Positions 36,417 to 45,726 are shown, numbered from the stretch's first letter. The stretch: DNA of 64,000 bases from Nocardioides albertanoniae (GCF_006716315.1 NZ_VFOV01000001.1:3550501-3614500), one strand, 5' to 3'. Program-made: numbers and translations. The notes: generated by a model not told the origin, from the letters alone.

Positions 36417-37307
36417 ATGTCGCAGGGATTCCGTGAGTACATCGACAACCTGATCACCGAAGGTCACCTGATCGGCGAGGATCACGACGACGACCCGGTT
36501 CTCCTGGATCCCTCGGGCCGCGCCGTCGACACCTGGCGCGAGAACTACCCCTACTCCGAGCGGGTCGCCCGCGAGGTCTACGACGAGCAGAAGTACCTCC
36601 TCCAGGTCGAGCTGTTGAAGTTCCAGCGCTGGAACAACCGGGTCGGCGGCAAGCACGTGCTGATCTTCGAGGGCCGCGACGCAGCCGGGAAGGGCGGCAC
36701 GATCAAGCGGTTCATGGAGCACCTCAACCCCCGCTACGCACGGACGGTGGCGCTCTCCAAGCCCTCGGACCGCGAGTCGCAGCAGTGGTTCTTCCAGCGC
36801 TACATCCAGCACCTGCCGACCGCCGGCGAGATGGTCCTCTTCGACCGCTCCTGGTACAACCGCGCCGGCGTCGAGCGCGTGATGGGCTTCGCCTCCGACG
36901 ACCAGTACGAGCAGTTCATGCACCAGGTGCCGCTCCTGGAGCAGATGCTCGTCGACTCAGGCATCACGCTCACGAAGTTCTGGTTCTCGGTCGCCCGCTC
37001 CGAGCAGCGCACCCGCTTCATCATCCGCCAGATCGACCCCGTACGGCAGTGGAAGCTCTCCCCGATCGACGTCGAGTCCCTGGACAAGTGGGACTCCTAC
37101 ACCGCCGCCAAGGAGGAGATGTTCCGCCGCTCCGACACCGACTGGGCCCCCTGGACCACCATCAAGTCCAACGACAAGAAGCGCGCCCGCCTCAACGCGA
37201 TGCGCTACTTCCTCTCCACCCACGACTACGACGAGAAGGACCCCTCCATCGTCGGCGCCCCCGACCCACTCATCGTCCAGCGCGGCATCGACGCCGTCGG
37301 CGACTGA
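36417..37307 (+). CDS. ppk2: Polyphosphate kinase 2
   Basis: 296 aa, one domain, so class I-like. Walker A GRDAAGKGGT (86-95), Walker B DRSWYNRAGVE (from about 143), plus IRQWKLSPIDVESLDKWDSY-type motif read here as RQWKLSPID and DKWDSYTAAKEEMF. It moves phosphate between polyphosphate and nucleoside diphosphates; class I enzymes prefer ADP or GDP (family knowledge). TAGGTT (36404-36409) lies 7 nt before the ATG, a leaderless layout. No ppk1 or ppx is near. Confidence 0.95.
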   Translation: MSQGFREYIDNLITEGHLIGEDHDDDPVLLDPSGRAVDTWRENYPYSERVAREVYDEQKYLLQVELLKFQRWNNRVGGKHVLIFEGRDAAGKGGTIKRFMEHLNPRYARTVALSKPSDRESQQWFFQRYIQHLPTAGEMVLFDRSWYNRAGVERVMGFASDDQYEQFMHQVPLLEQMLVDSGITLTKFWFSVARSEQRTRFIIRQIDPVRQWKLSPIDVESLDKWDSYTAAKEEMFRRSDTDWAPWTTIKSNDKKRARLNAMRYFLSTHDYDEKDPSIVGAPDPLIVQRGIDAVGD

Positions 37308-37320
37308 GGCTTCCCCGGCC

Positions 37321-38139
37321 TCAGCCGGGCCACGAGAAGCGCGTCAGGTACGTCGCGATCCTCTCGTCGAGCGCCGCGGCCTCGTCACACTGGAGCGGAT
37401 GGACCGAGACGTACGCAGCAACGAACGCCCGGCGCACCTCGACCGGTGTCGGCCGCCAGTCGTGATAGCGCGTCCCGAGAAGGACGGCGGCCTGGGCGAG
37501 ATCGTCCACGCGGCGCCGGTAGCTCGACTCCTCCAGATCGAGGACCGCCGCGATCCTCTCGCCTGACCAGATGATGTTGGCCGACCGGAAGTCGTTGCCG
37601 ACCAGCTGGGTGCCCGGCGCCGGTGGCTCGATGCTGGGGATCGGCTCCGGGTAGTCGGCCATCGCCGCGTGCATCCGCGCCAGCGTCTCGCCCGCCGCCG
37701 TCACCTGCACCGGGTCAGCGATGTCCAGCAGCTCTCCCGCGATCACCTGCTGGAGTCCGAGCGAGAACCCGTCGACCTCCACCTGCAGGCTGCCGTCGAG
37801 AGCCGGCTGCGGCGCCGAGACAGGTATCCCGCGCTCGTCCAGCCAGACCGACAACCGAGCGATCGCCGCCAGACGCTCGAACACTTGTGGGCGCATCGAC
37901 CACTTGGCGATCATCCTCCGGCCATCGACGACGACCCATGCCAAGCAGTTGGCGTCGCTGATCACCAATCGCTCGCAGACATCCACCCTCAGCGACCAGT
38001 GCTCTGCCAGGACCTTGTCCAACCAGCCGGTCGCCTCTGTCGCCGAAGCGAAGCCGAACCTCTCGGTGAGCATCTCGCGAGGGTCTGCTGCCTCCCAGAG
38101 CATGCTGATCGGCGTGATCGCATCTCCGGCCTCTGTCAC
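37321..38139 (-). CDS. Phosphotransferase (APH/choline-kinase fold), atypical catalytic loop
   Basis: 272 aa from GTG 38139; a TTG at 38151 would add 4 residues. Aminoglycoside-phosphotransferase-like layout: ANCLAWVVVDGRRMIAKWSM (nucleotide lysine), then the catalytic loop LVGNDFRSANIIWSGERIAA and VLDLEES as metal motif. The usual HxDxxxxN reads NxFRSAN-like: NDFRSANI, keeping the Asp and Asn but not the His. Substrate unknown; it may be a small-molecule kinase or a degenerate relative. Convergent with ppk2 (13-bp gap). Confidence 0.78.
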   Translation of the reverse strand: MTEAGDAITPISMLWEAADPREMLTERFGFASATEATGWLDKVLAEHWSLRVDVCERLVISDANCLAWVVVDGRRMIAKWSMRPQVFERLAAIARLSVWLDERGIPVSAPQPALDGSLQVEVDGFSLGLQQVIAGELLDIADPVQVTAAGETLARMHAAMADYPEPIPSIEPPAPGTQLVGNDFRSANIIWSGERIAAVLDLEESSYRRRVDDLAQAAVLLGTRYHDWRPTPVEVRRAFVAAYVSVHPLQCDEAAALDERIATYLTRFSWPG

Positions 38140-38204
38140 GGGGCCAGTCAAGCAGGCGGGTAGGGCGTCAGGAGATGTTGCGTGGTGCTCGATCGCGGGT
38201 GGTC

Positions 38205-38265
38205 GGTGGCCGCCGACCCGTTCTTGGAGGGTCTTCTCGATCTGGCTGGTTATCGGGGCGGCGGC
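38205..38265 (+). repeat. Left inverted repeat flanking the DUF222-HNH gene
   Basis: Two joined segments. Segment A (38207-38246 region, with TGGAGGGTCTTCTCGATC) matches 39965-39926 in inverted orientation at 37 of 40 positions. Segment B (38243-38265, with GGTTATCGGGGCGGCGGC) matches 39841-39819 exactly over 23 bp. The rest of the 278-bp gap before the HNH gene (38266-38417) is G-rich, with a small palindrome CTTGTGAACTGTTCACAAG near 38374-38392, and no gene. Confidence 0.88.
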
Positions 38266-38417
38266 AGGGGTGTGGCGCGGGGATCTTGGGTTGGGTACGG
38301 GGTTGGGAGCCCGGGGCCGAAGTCGTGGGGCCCGCGGGTGTGGGTTGGCGGGGACTGTGACAGAGGGTCTGACCTTGTGAACTGTTCACAAGGATTGGGG
38401 CGGGTGCCAGGTAGGCA

Positions 38418-39680
38418 TCAGCTTCGCCGAATGAACCGAACCCGTCCATCCGGGAGCCGCTCATGCCCATAGCTGGGGTCATGGATCCGGCGGTGGTCGC
38501 TCGGACACAACAGGACCATGTTGGCCAGGTCCGTCTTCCCGCCTTCGGACCAAGGTTTGAGGTGATGGGCCTCGGTCCAGGCCGCTGGAGCATCACAGTC
38601 TTCGGCCTGACAACACTTGTCCCGTAGCCGTAGCGCTCGGTGTTGGATCGGATGCGCCAACCTGGCGGTTCGACCTAGGTCGAGGATCTCCGAGTCGGTG
38701 CCCAACACCACCGGGACCAGGTCCGCATTGCACGCCATCCGGCGGGCCTCAGCTGCGGTGATCTGATCGCCATCGAAACCCAGGGCAGCTGCGCCGAGAT
38801 CCTTGCGGAGCTGGTCGAGGCTCATGGTAATGAACACCGTGGTCGCGTGCCCACCATGGCGGGGCAGGTTCTCCACGTCGTAGGTCTCGACCACGCGGGC
38901 GAAAGCCTGGCCCAGCAGGCGCTCGTAGGAGACTTTGCGGCCCTTGTCCTCGGCCGACCACTTCCTCGGCTGCGCCAACGAGTCCAGCATCGTGCGTAGA
39001 CGCATCCCGACCGCACGCGAGACACGGGCATGGATGTCGACAGTGCCGTCACCGTTGTCACGAGCCCGGAAGAACGTACGCCGCTGCGCCTGCTCTTCCT
39101 CCCGCTGCAACGCCTTCGACTCGGCGGCCTCGAAACGTTCCGGGTCGATCTCGGCCAAGATCCGCTTGCCCACGATCCGCAGCTCGTTCGCGGTCAACCG
39201 GGTCGCATGATCGACCAACAGCTTCTCCGCAAGCGCCAGATCTTCGGCGCTCGCAGCAGGGTCGGTTTCGATAGCATCGAGCGCATTGGTGATCACCCGG
39301 GCCTTGTCCTGCGACACCACGCCATCGGCCAGCCCGGCGGCCACGATGTCGTACTTCGCGACCGCGCCGGCCAGCTTCACCCGCGCCCGACCGACTGTCT
39401 TGTCGACCAACAGATCGGCACGCATCCAACCCGACGCATCCTTCGCACCAGTCTCCTCGGCGATGTCACCAGCCGACGCGAGCACCCGCAGCGCGAGCGC
39501 AGCCTGCTGCGCCTTCAAGATCTCGAGCCGCGCGAGGACGTCCTTCTTCTGACTCGTACGCCAATAGCCAGGGTCCATTGCAAGCAGATCACCGAGAGCG
39601 GTTTCGATGTCCACAAGAGCAGCCGAAACCGGGTCACGAGGGCTGGTGCCCCAATGGTCGACGTGGTTCTCGACGCTCAT
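38418..39680 (-). CDS. DUF222 protein with C-terminal HNH endonuclease domain (13E12-like)
   Basis: 420 aa. Long helical DUF222 region (about 15-330) followed by an HNH domain: KCCQAEDCDAPAAWTEAHHL then KPWSEGGKTDLANMVLLCPS and DHRRIHD, with paired cysteines for zinc. The family is multi-copy in actinobacteria (REP13E12 in mycobacteria) and is suspected to be mobile; its biological role is unproven. ATG 39680 has AGGAGG 7 nt upstream. The region upstream (about 39710-39775) is AT-rich for this chromosome and includes TAAAAT (39724-39719) as a possible -10. Inverted repeats flank the gene. Confidence 0.92.
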   Translation of the reverse strand: MSVENHVDHWGTSPRDPVSAALVDIETALGDLLAMDPGYWRTSQKKDVLARLEILKAQQAALALRVLASAGDIAEETGAKDASGWMRADLLVDKTVGRARVKLAGAVAKYDIVAAGLADGVVSQDKARVITNALDAIETDPAASAEDLALAEKLLVDHATRLTANELRIVGKRILAEIDPERFEAAESKALQREEEQAQRRTFFRARDNGDGTVDIHARVSRAVGMRLRTMLDSLAQPRKWSAEDKGRKVSYERLLGQAFARVVETYDVENLPRHGGHATTVFITMSLDQLRKDLGAAALGFDGDQITAAEARRMACNADLVPVVLGTDSEILDLGRTARLAHPIQHRALRLRDKCCQAEDCDAPAAWTEAHHLKPWSEGGKTDLANMVLLCPSDHRRIHDPSYGHERLPDGRVRFIRRS

Positions 39681-40018
39681 TGCTGACCTCCTCTCAAGGC
39701 GCCCTTCGGATACCCTTGATTTTACTCTTTACCGACCAGTAGATCCACCTATTTCCGCAGGTCAACACGCCTTTTCCGCGGCAGCGAATCAGCAGCAACG
39801 CCTCCCGGCCACACCGTGGCCGCCGCCCCGATAACCAGCCAAATCTTTTCTCGATCTGTCCCGGAGTCCAGGACCACCGAAGGTGGCCGGCGAAGCCGGC
39901 GGCCGCAGGCCGTCCTTGACGCCGGGCCAGATCGAGAAGACCCTCCAGGAAAGGGCCGGCGGCCAACATCCCCACAGAACCCGACATCCCCACACAACAA
40001 CAGCTACCGTCCGCAACC
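39681..40018. other. 338-bp gap upstream of the DUF222-HNH gene
   Basis: The first ~95 bp are AT-rich promoter-like sequence for the HNH gene. The rest is the right-hand repeat block: segment B', hairpins such as GCCGGCTTCGCCGGC and CCACCTTCGGTGG, and segment A'. Close to the end, CCCCACA occurs twice. TACCGT (40005-40010) lies 8 nt before the next gene's ATG. No coding sequence is supported. Confidence 0.8.
39819..39965 (-). repeat. Right inverted repeat flanking the DUF222-HNH gene, split by a hairpin insert
   Basis: The same A and B segments as at 38205-38265, inverted. B' is 39819-39841 (23 of 23) and A' is 39926-39965 (37 of 40). Here they are separated by about 84 bp that carry two perfect short hairpins. 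The insert also repeats part of segment A (TCTCGATC), which may mark the site where it entered. Confidence 0.88.
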
Positions 40019-40633
40019 ATGAAACCCCTAGGCCCCGTCCCCTGGCCCCCAGCCCCGATCGTGACGGAACGACTAACACTCCGAGAGACCAGACCAGAAG
40101 ACAGACCAGCCCTGGCAAAGCTCCTCTCCGACGAGCGCGTGCAGCACTACCTAGGCGGCCCGCAGCACACCCGCGAAGAGCTCGAGCAGCTGATCCCAGA
40201 GGATCCGAACACCAGGCCAGGCATCTTCGCGGTCGAGCACGAGCACCGGTTCATCGGAAGGGTCACGGTGCAGCGCAGAGACCGATCCTGGCCTCACCAC
40301 GTGCGCGAGGAAGGCGACGAGGTCGAGATCGGCTACGAGCTCTTCCCGGAGTCATGGGGCCAGGGCCTCGCCGCGGAGGCCGCCAGCGCGGCGATCGCCT
40401 GGATCGAGAAGACGCTCCCGGGCGAACCGATCGTGCTCACCACGCGGGTCGCCAACGTACGCTCGCTGCGCCTGGCCCAGCGCCTGGGGTTCGTCGAGGT
40501 CGAGCGGTTCACGGCCTACGGCGCCGAGCAGTGGTTCGGCCACCTCGACCCTCGGGGTCAGGCGTCGGTCTCCAGCATGTTGGCCGTCCACAGCCCGAGC
40601 CCGAGCGGGAGCAGCACTCCCCAGGTGGGGTGA
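40019..40633 (+). CDS. GNAT-family N-acetyltransferase (RimJ/AAC(6')-like)
   Basis: 204 aa. TERLTLRETRPEDRPALAKL at the N-terminus, GRVTVQRRD, VEIGYELFPESWGQGLAAEA with the acetyl-CoA loop, RVANVRSLRLAQRLGFVEVE at the C-terminus: the usual pattern of the RimJ/RimL branch. Substrate unknown. Its last 76 bp overlap the 3' end of the convergent membrane-protein gene, adding a Ser/Pro-rich tail (about 185-204) that is not part of the GNAT fold. Confidence 0.85.
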   Translation: MKPLGPVPWPPAPIVTERLTLRETRPEDRPALAKLLSDERVQHYLGGPQHTREELEQLIPEDPNTRPGIFAVEHEHRFIGRVTVQRRDRSWPHHVREEGDEVEIGYELFPESWGQGLAAEAASAAIAWIEKTLPGEPIVLTTRVANVRSLRLAQRLGFVEVERFTAYGAEQWFGHLDPRGQASVSSMLAVHSPSPSGSSTPQVG

Positions 40634-41067
40634 AGCTCGGCGAAGTCTCCGGGCGTCTCGCCGACGAGGGCCAGCCAGCACAGCAACGTCGCGATCGCCC
40701 CGAAGCCTGCCACCACGCCGGCAGCGGCCCGAGCCGCGCCGGCCCGGTTGACGGCGATGACGACAGCCAGGATCACGGCCACGATCACGAACAGGATCGC
40801 CAGATACAGAACAACCGTGAGCCAGCCGAACGCCGAGGGGATCTCCCCGGAGTCGTCACGGACCTGGCCGATCCACCCGATCGCCGCCCAGGCGGACAGC
40901 GGCCGGTCGGCATCCGAGTCGTCCTCGGTGACCCGGACCATCGGAGTGGCGAGGGTCGCGATGGCCAGAAGCAGCACCCCGATGAGCTGCGTACGCCGCA
41001 ACCGGGATGCGGTCTCCTCGTTGCCTCGAAGCGCGGTGCGGATGAGACCGTCGGAGCTGTTCGTCAC
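40558..41067 (-). CDS. Membrane protein of unknown function (about four TM)
   Basis: 169 aa. Hydrophobic segments: LIGVLLLAIATLATPMV, LTVVLYLAILFVIVAVILAV, AAAGVVAGFGAIATLLCWLA, WGVLLPLGLGLWTANML. An acidic loop VTEDDSDADRPL follows the first. No family recognised. Start GTG 41067 is supported by TAACCT 6 nt upstream. Its 3' end overlaps the GNAT gene by 76 bp on the opposite strand. Confidence 0.72.
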   Translation of the reverse strand: MTNSSDGLIRTALRGNEETASRLRRTQLIGVLLLAIATLATPMVRVTEDDSDADRPLSAWAAIGWIGQVRDDSGEIPSAFGWLTVVLYLAILFVIVAVILAVVIAVNRAGAARAAAGVVAGFGAIATLLCWLALVGETPGDFAELHPTWGVLLPLGLGLWTANMLETDA

Positions 41068-41086
41068 CCGCTCAGGTTAAGCGACC

Positions 41087-42061
41087 TCAGTCCGCCGGGG
41101 TGCCGAGGTAGGCCAGCAGCGCCAGATGGTCGGAGCCGGGCACCTCGACGGTGTCGGTGGCGAGCGCGACGAGCCCGTCGCCGATGAGCACGTGGTCGAT
41201 GGCGGCCGACGGCGGAAGCGGGATGCCCGCGAAGCCCTGGGTCGGCCAGGTCGGCTGCCACCCGGCGTTGCTGGCTCGCGCGGCATCGTGCACCTGCGCG
41301 GCCTCGAGCAGTCGCCGGACCGTGTGGTGGTCGAGGGAGGCGTTGAGGTCGCCCAGGATCAGATCCGGCTTCTCCTCGGCCGCTGCCTTGCGGATGATCT
41401 CCTGCTCGGCCGGCCACTCGGCCACCGTCGGCGCGGCCGGGTGGGCGACGAGCACGCGCCACTCCCCCACGTCGGCGACCCACGACCCCATCCGGGTCTC
41501 GAGCTTGCGTTCCTTGGTGATCGGGCGGTCGGCGAAGAGCATCGTGCCGCGCGTGCCCGGCGCGGCCTGCCCCACGCGATAGGGCAGCTGGTCGCCCAGC
41601 GCCGCCGACAGCTTCGGGAAGGCCTCCGGGGTGATCTCCTCGACCGCCAGCACGTCGACCTTCTGCGCGCGCACGGCCTCGACCACGGCGGCCGGGTCGC
41701 CCTTGCCCTCGAAGAGGTTGGTGGTCATCACCGTCAACGGCTCACCGGCGCTGGTCTCCCGCGACCCGGCGTAGAGCGGCGCCTGCCAGGCCAGATGCAC
41801 CACGAGCAGCAGCGCGACCACGCCGGCGAAGATCGCGAACCGGGTGCGTCCGCGTCCGACGGCCATCCACACCAGCACGAGGATCGCGATCAGGCACAGG
41901 GCGTAGAGAGCGATGGCGAACGGCGTGAACGCGGCCAACCGCACCGCCCGCAGGTCGGTGCTCGCCGATGCCCGGGAGAACGTGATCGCCAACGCGGGCA
42001 CACCACAGACGACGAGCACGCCCCACGCCAGCGCGAGCGGCACCCACCGTGCGCGGCTCAC
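41087..42061 (-). CDS. Membrane-anchored endonuclease/exonuclease/phosphatase-fold protein
   Basis: 324 aa. Three N-terminal membrane segments (about 8-27, 45-68, 73-92), then an EEP domain facing outside: LTVMTTNLFEGKGD, VDVLAVEEITPEAF, VLVAHPAAPTVAEW, DLILGDLNASLDH, AIDHVLIG and GSDHLALLAYL. The metal-binding Glu, Asn-Ala and C-terminal Asp-His pattern is intact. This actinobacterial type is often annotated as a secreted nuclease or phosphatase; substrate unknown. GTG 42061 follows the proB stop by 13 bp, so it may be cotranscribed with obgE-proB. Confidence 0.87.
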   Translation of the reverse strand: MSRARWVPLALAWGVLVVCGVPALAITFSRASASTDLRAVRLAAFTPFAIALYALCLIAILVLVWMAVGRGRTRFAIFAGVVALLLVVHLAWQAPLYAGSRETSAGEPLTVMTTNLFEGKGDPAAVVEAVRAQKVDVLAVEEITPEAFPKLSAALGDQLPYRVGQAAPGTRGTMLFADRPITKERKLETRMGSWVADVGEWRVLVAHPAAPTVAEWPAEQEIIRKAAAEEKPDLILGDLNASLDHHTVRRLLEAAQVHDAARASNAGWQPTWPTQGFAGIPLPPSAAIDHVLIGDGLVALATDTVEVPGSDHLALLAYLGTPAD

Positions 42062-42074
42062 GAGGTTCGCTCGC

Positions 42075-43187
42075 TCACAGCACCACCATGTCGTCGCGGT
42101 GGATGACCTCCCGAGCGTACGCAGCGCCCAGGTTGGCCTCGAGATAGCCGGAGGACCGTCCGGCCAGTCGCGGGATCTCGTCGGCGTCGTAGTTCACCAG
42201 ACCGCGCGCGACAGGTGCGCCGGACGGGTCGACGACGTCGACCGGGTCGCCGGCGTGGAAGGGACCGGCCGAGCCGGTGATGCCGGCCGCGAGCAGCGAG
42301 GCGCCACGATCGGTGATCGCGGTGACCGCGCCGGGGTCGACGGTGATCGACCCGACGGGCTCGGTGGCGTGCTGGAGCCACAGCAACCGGGCCGGGCGTC
42401 GCTTGCCGACCGCGTGGAACAAGGTGCCGACCGGCTCGCCCGCGAGCGCGGGGGCGGCCTGGGCAGCCGAGGTCAGCACCACCGGCACACCGGCCTCGAC
42501 CGCGATCCGGGCGGCCTCGAGCTTGGTCACCATGCCGCCGGTGCCGACACCTGCGGCGCCGGCCTTGCCGATGGTCACCCCGTCGAGGTCGTCGAGCGAG
42601 GCGACCTCGTCGATGCGCTGCGAGCCCGGGTCCGACGGCGGCGCGTCGTAGAGCCCGTCGACGTCGCTGAGCAGCACCAGCAGGTCGGCCTTGACCAGGT
42701 GGGCCACCAGCGCCGCGAGCCGGTCGTTGTCGCCGAACCGGATCTCGGAGGTGGCCACCGTGTCGTTCTCGTTGACGATGGGGAGCACGCCGAGGTCGAG
42801 CAGCTTCGACAGCGTCGCGTCGGCATTGCGATAGTGGGCGCGACGGTTCAGGTCGTCGACCGTGAGCAGCACCTGACCTGCGATGATGCCGTGCCTGGCG
42901 AGCTCGCCGGTATAACGGTGCACCAGCAGGCCCTGGCCCACGCTCGCCGCGGCCTGCTGCTTGGCCAGCGCCCGCGGACGCCTGGCCAGCCCCAGCGGCG
43001 AGAGGCCGGCCGCGATCGCTCCCGAGGAGACCAGCACGACCTCGTGCCCCGCGGCCCGGGTCTTGGCGAGCACGTCGACCAGACCGCTCACCCGGGCAGG
43101 ATCGATGCCGCCCTCGGCGGTCGTCAGCGACGAGGAGCCGACCTTGACGACGATCCGAGAGGCCCCGCTCACCTGGGCACGGTTCAC
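42075..43187 (-). CDS. proB: Glutamate 5-kinase
   Basis: 370 aa. First step of proline synthesis: phosphorylates the gamma-carboxyl of glutamate. Amino-acid-kinase domain (about 10-265) with [41 protein letters not shown] and [15 protein letters not shown]-terminal PUA domain (about 275-355) with [16 protein letters not shown] 43187 overlaps the obgE stop (GTGA). The next step gene, proA, is not seen in the window. Confidence 0.97.
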   Translation of the reverse strand: MNRAQVSGASRIVVKVGSSSLTTAEGGIDPARVSGLVDVLAKTRAAGHEVVLVSSGAIAAGLSPLGLARRPRALAKQQAAASVGQGLLVHRYTGELARHGIIAGQVLLTVDDLNRRAHYRNADATLSKLLDLGVLPIVNENDTVATSEIRFGDNDRLAALVAHLVKADLLVLLSDVDGLYDAPPSDPGSQRIDEVASLDDLDGVTIGKAGAAGVGTGGMVTKLEAARIAVEAGVPVVLTSAAQAAPALAGEPVGTLFHAVGKRRPARLLWLQHATEPVGSITVDPGAVTAITDRGASLLAAGITGSAGPFHAGDPVDVVDPSGAPVARGLVNYDADEIPRLAGRSSGYLEANLGAAYAREVIHRDDMVVL

Positions 43188-44728
43188 TCCGACCCCTTGG
43201 CCCCTGGGTCGTCCTCGGCCCAGTCGGGGTCGTCGTCGCCACCGATCTCGTAGGCCACCGGGCCCGCGCCGTCACGTAGGCGCCGGGCGACGTCGGCGCG
43301 CGCCTCGAACTCCTCCTTGGTCTCCATCCCGGCATCGATCTCGCGGCGTCGCGAGGCCGAGGGGCGCTCCTCGTAGAAGCGCTGGTCCTCGCCGCGGCGA
43401 CCGAGCATCTCGGCGCCGGTCTCGATCGAGGGCCGGAAGTCGAAGACGACGGAGTTGGCCGGGTCGCCGATGACGACGGTGTCGCCCTCCTGGGCACCGA
43501 GCTCGACCAGGCGCAGCTCGACGCCGAGCCGGTTGAGCCGGTCGGCGAGGTAGCCGACCGCCTCCTCGTTCTCGAAGTCGGTCTGGCGCACCCAGCGTTC
43601 GGGCTGCGGCCCGCGTACGAGGTATTCGCCGAGCTTGGAGACCTTGACCGTGAAGCCGCCCTTGCCCTCGGCACCGGCCGGGCGCAGCACGATCCGGGTG
43701 GGCTCGACGACCGGCAGGTCCTTGCGGGAGTCGGCGACGAGCTCGGCCATCGCGTAGATCAGCTGCTGGGTGCCCTCGCCCGAGGCGGCGGAGATCTCGA
43801 AGACCTTCAGGCCGCGCTTCTCGAACTCCTCGATGGTCATCTGCGCGATCTCACGACCGTCAGGCACATCGACCTTGTTGAGCGCGACCAGGCGCGGGCG
43901 GTCCTCGAGACCGCCGTGGCGGGTGAGCTCGTTCTCGATCACGTCGAGGTCGTCGATCGGGTTGCGGCCGGGCTCGATGCTGGCGGTGTCGATGACGTGC
44001 ACGATCGCCGCGCAGCGTTCGATGTGGCGCAGGAACTCGTGACCGAGGCCGCGACCTTCGCTGGCGCCCTCGATCAGGCCGGGCACGTCGGCGACGGTGA
44101 AGATGGTCTCGCCGCCCTTCACGACACCGAGGTTGGGCACCAGGGTGGTGAACGGGTAGTCGGCGATCTTCGGGCGGGCGCGCGAGATCGAGGCGATCAG
44201 CGACGACTTGCCGGCGCTCGGGAAGCCGACCAGGCCGATGTCGGCGACGACCTTGAGCTCGAGGCCGATCTGCCGCGCCTCGCCGGGCTCGCCGAGGAGC
44301 GCGAAGCCGGGAGCCTTGCGCCGTGCGGAGGCCAGCGCCGCGTTGCCGAGGCCGCCTCGGCCGCCCTCGGCCACGACGAGCTCGGAGCCCGGGCCGACCA
44401 GGTCGGCGAGCACGTTGCCGTTCATGTCCGTGACCACGGTGCCGTCGGGCACGGGCAGCACCAGGTCTTCCCCGTGCACGCCGTTCTTGTGGTCACCGGC
44501 CCCCTGGCCGCCGTTGGAGGCCTTGCGCTTGGGGCTGTGGTGGTAGTCGATCAGCGTCGTCACGTCGGGGTCGACCCGCAAGATGATGGTGCCGCCCGGA
44601 CCGCCGTTGCCGCCGTCGGGACCGCCCAGCGGCTTGAACTTCTCGCGGTGCACAGACGCCACGCCGTGCCCGCCACGACCTGCCTCGACGTGGAGGGTTA
44701 CGCGGTCGACGAACGTGGGTACAGCCAT
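43184..44728 (-). CDS. obgE: Obg-family GTPase
   Basis: 514 aa. N-terminal glycine-rich Obg domain (1-158: [33 protein letters not shown]), GTPase domain with G1 GFPSAGKSS (about 168), G3 DVPGLIEG, G4 NKVD, then the C-terminal OCT domain and an acidic tail [10 protein letters not shown]. Acts in late 50S ribosome assembly and stress control. TAGGGT lies 6 nt before ATG 44728. Upstream neighbours rpmA and rplU are the usual partners, here separated by an oppositely oriented oxidoreductase gene. Confidence 0.98.
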   Translation of the reverse strand: MAVPTFVDRVTLHVEAGRGGHGVASVHREKFKPLGGPDGGNGGPGGTIILRVDPDVTTLIDYHHSPKRKASNGGQGAGDHKNGVHGEDLVLPVPDGTVVTDMNGNVLADLVGPGSELVVAEGGRGGLGNAALASARRKAPGFALLGEPGEARQIGLELKVVADIGLVGFPSAGKSSLIASISRARPKIADYPFTTLVPNLGVVKGGETIFTVADVPGLIEGASEGRGLGHEFLRHIERCAAIVHVIDTASIEPGRNPIDDLDVIENELTRHGGLEDRPRLVALNKVDVPDGREIAQMTIEEFEKRGLKVFEISAASGEGTQQLIYAMAELVADSRKDLPVVEPTRIVLRPAGAEGKGGFTVKVSKLGEYLVRGPQPERWVRQTDFENEEAVGYLADRLNRLGVELRLVELGAQEGDTVVIGDPANSVVFDFRPSIETGAEMLGRRGEDQRFYEERPSASRRREIDAGMETKEEFEARADVARRLRDGAGPVAYEIGGDDDPDWAEDDPGAKGSE

Positions 44729-44806
44729 ACCCCAACCCTACCGACGGCACGCCTCACAGTTGTTATCCGCGAGCCGCCCTGCCCGCGTCGGCACTAGGTT
44801 GTGTCC

Positions 44807-45661
44807 ATGCGCACAGGAACAGTGATGTGGCCGATCGAAGACTGGCCGGAGATGGCCCGGCGATGGGTGGAGGCCGAGGAGCTCGGGTTCGAGACGGCGT
44901 GGGTCTACGACCATCTCGCCTGGCGCGGACACAGCCCGTGGGAGGAGGCGTTCACCTCGCTGGCCGCCGCCGCGATGTGCACCACCTCGATCAGGCTGGG
45001 CACGCTGGTGACCTCCCCCAACTTCCGCACCCCGATCCCCACCGCCGCCGCGATCCGCAGCCTCGACCGGATCTCCCAGGGCCGGATCACGATCGGCGTC
45101 GGCGCCGGCGGCGACGACCACACCTCCGACGGCGACGTGCTCGGGCGAGAGTTCACACCTCGCGAGCGGGCCGACCGGTTCGCGGAGTGGACCCGGGCGC
45201 TCGACACGATCTTGAGCGACTCCCCCGTCACCATCGACGGCGAGCACTGGCAGACCCGCGAGGTGAGCGTCAGCCCCGGTCAGGTGCAGCAGCCGCACGC
45301 CCCGCTGTGGCTCGCCGCCAACGGCCCCCGCGGGATCCGGCTCACCGCCGAGGTCGGCGACGGCTGGATCGCCAACCCCGGTGGCGATGACCCCAAGGCG
45401 TACGTCGCCGAGCGGCTCGACCGGCTGCGCGATGCCTGCGAGGCGCAGGGGCGTGACTTCGAGGCGATGCCGAAGCTGTTCATGAGCGGCTTCACCGACG
45501 AGCCGTGGACCGAGTCGGCCGACGCGTTCGAGGATCTCGCCGGGGCCTACGCCGAGATCGGCATCACCGACATCGCGGTGCACTGGCCGCGCCCCGGCAC
45601 CCGCTGGGAGATGTCGCGAGAGGTCTTCGAGGCGATCGCCGAGCGCTCGGCGTCCCTGTGA
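44807..45661 (+). CDS. LLM-class F420-dependent oxidoreductase
   Basis: 284 aa. Luciferase-like TIM barrel: MRTGTVMWPIEDWPEM, YDHLAWRGHSPWEEAFTSLA, TTSIRLGTLVTSPNFRTPIP, LDRISQGRITIGVGAGGDDH, PLWLAANGPRGIRLTAEVGD. These match F420-dependent oxidoreductases of unknown substrate. ATG 44807 is preferred over GTG 44801 because TAGGTT (44795-44800) is 6 nt before it. The gene sits on the opposite strand between rpmA and obgE, dividing a normally conserved cluster. Confidence 0.9.
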   Translation: MRTGTVMWPIEDWPEMARRWVEAEELGFETAWVYDHLAWRGHSPWEEAFTSLAAAAMCTTSIRLGTLVTSPNFRTPIPTAAAIRSLDRISQGRITIGVGAGGDDHTSDGDVLGREFTPRERADRFAEWTRALDTILSDSPVTIDGEHWQTREVSVSPGQVQQPHAPLWLAANGPRGIRLTAEVGDGWIANPGGDDPKAYVAERLDRLRDACEAQGRDFEAMPKLFMSGFTDEPWTESADAFEDLAGAYAEIGITDIAVHWPRPGTRWEMSREVFEAIAERSASL

Positions 45662-45694
45662 TCCTTCGCCGGGCCGAGCGCCTCTGAAATACGC

Positions 45695-45726
45695 GAAGGG
45701 CCCTCTCCCACAGGAGAGGGCCCTTC
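45695..45726. terminator. Bidirectional terminator between LLM gene and rpmA
   Basis: Perfect 14-bp stem: GAAGGGCCCTCTCC (45695-45708), loop CACA, complement 45713-45726. It lies 33 bp after the LLM stop and 13 bp after the rpmA stop, so it serves both convergent transcripts. Confidence 0.8.

Noticed and set aside
38374..38392. CTTGTGAACTGTTCACAAG palindrome as an operator
   Set aside because: It lies downstream of the HNH stop and has no gene start nearby; it may be a terminator stem or part of the element's end.
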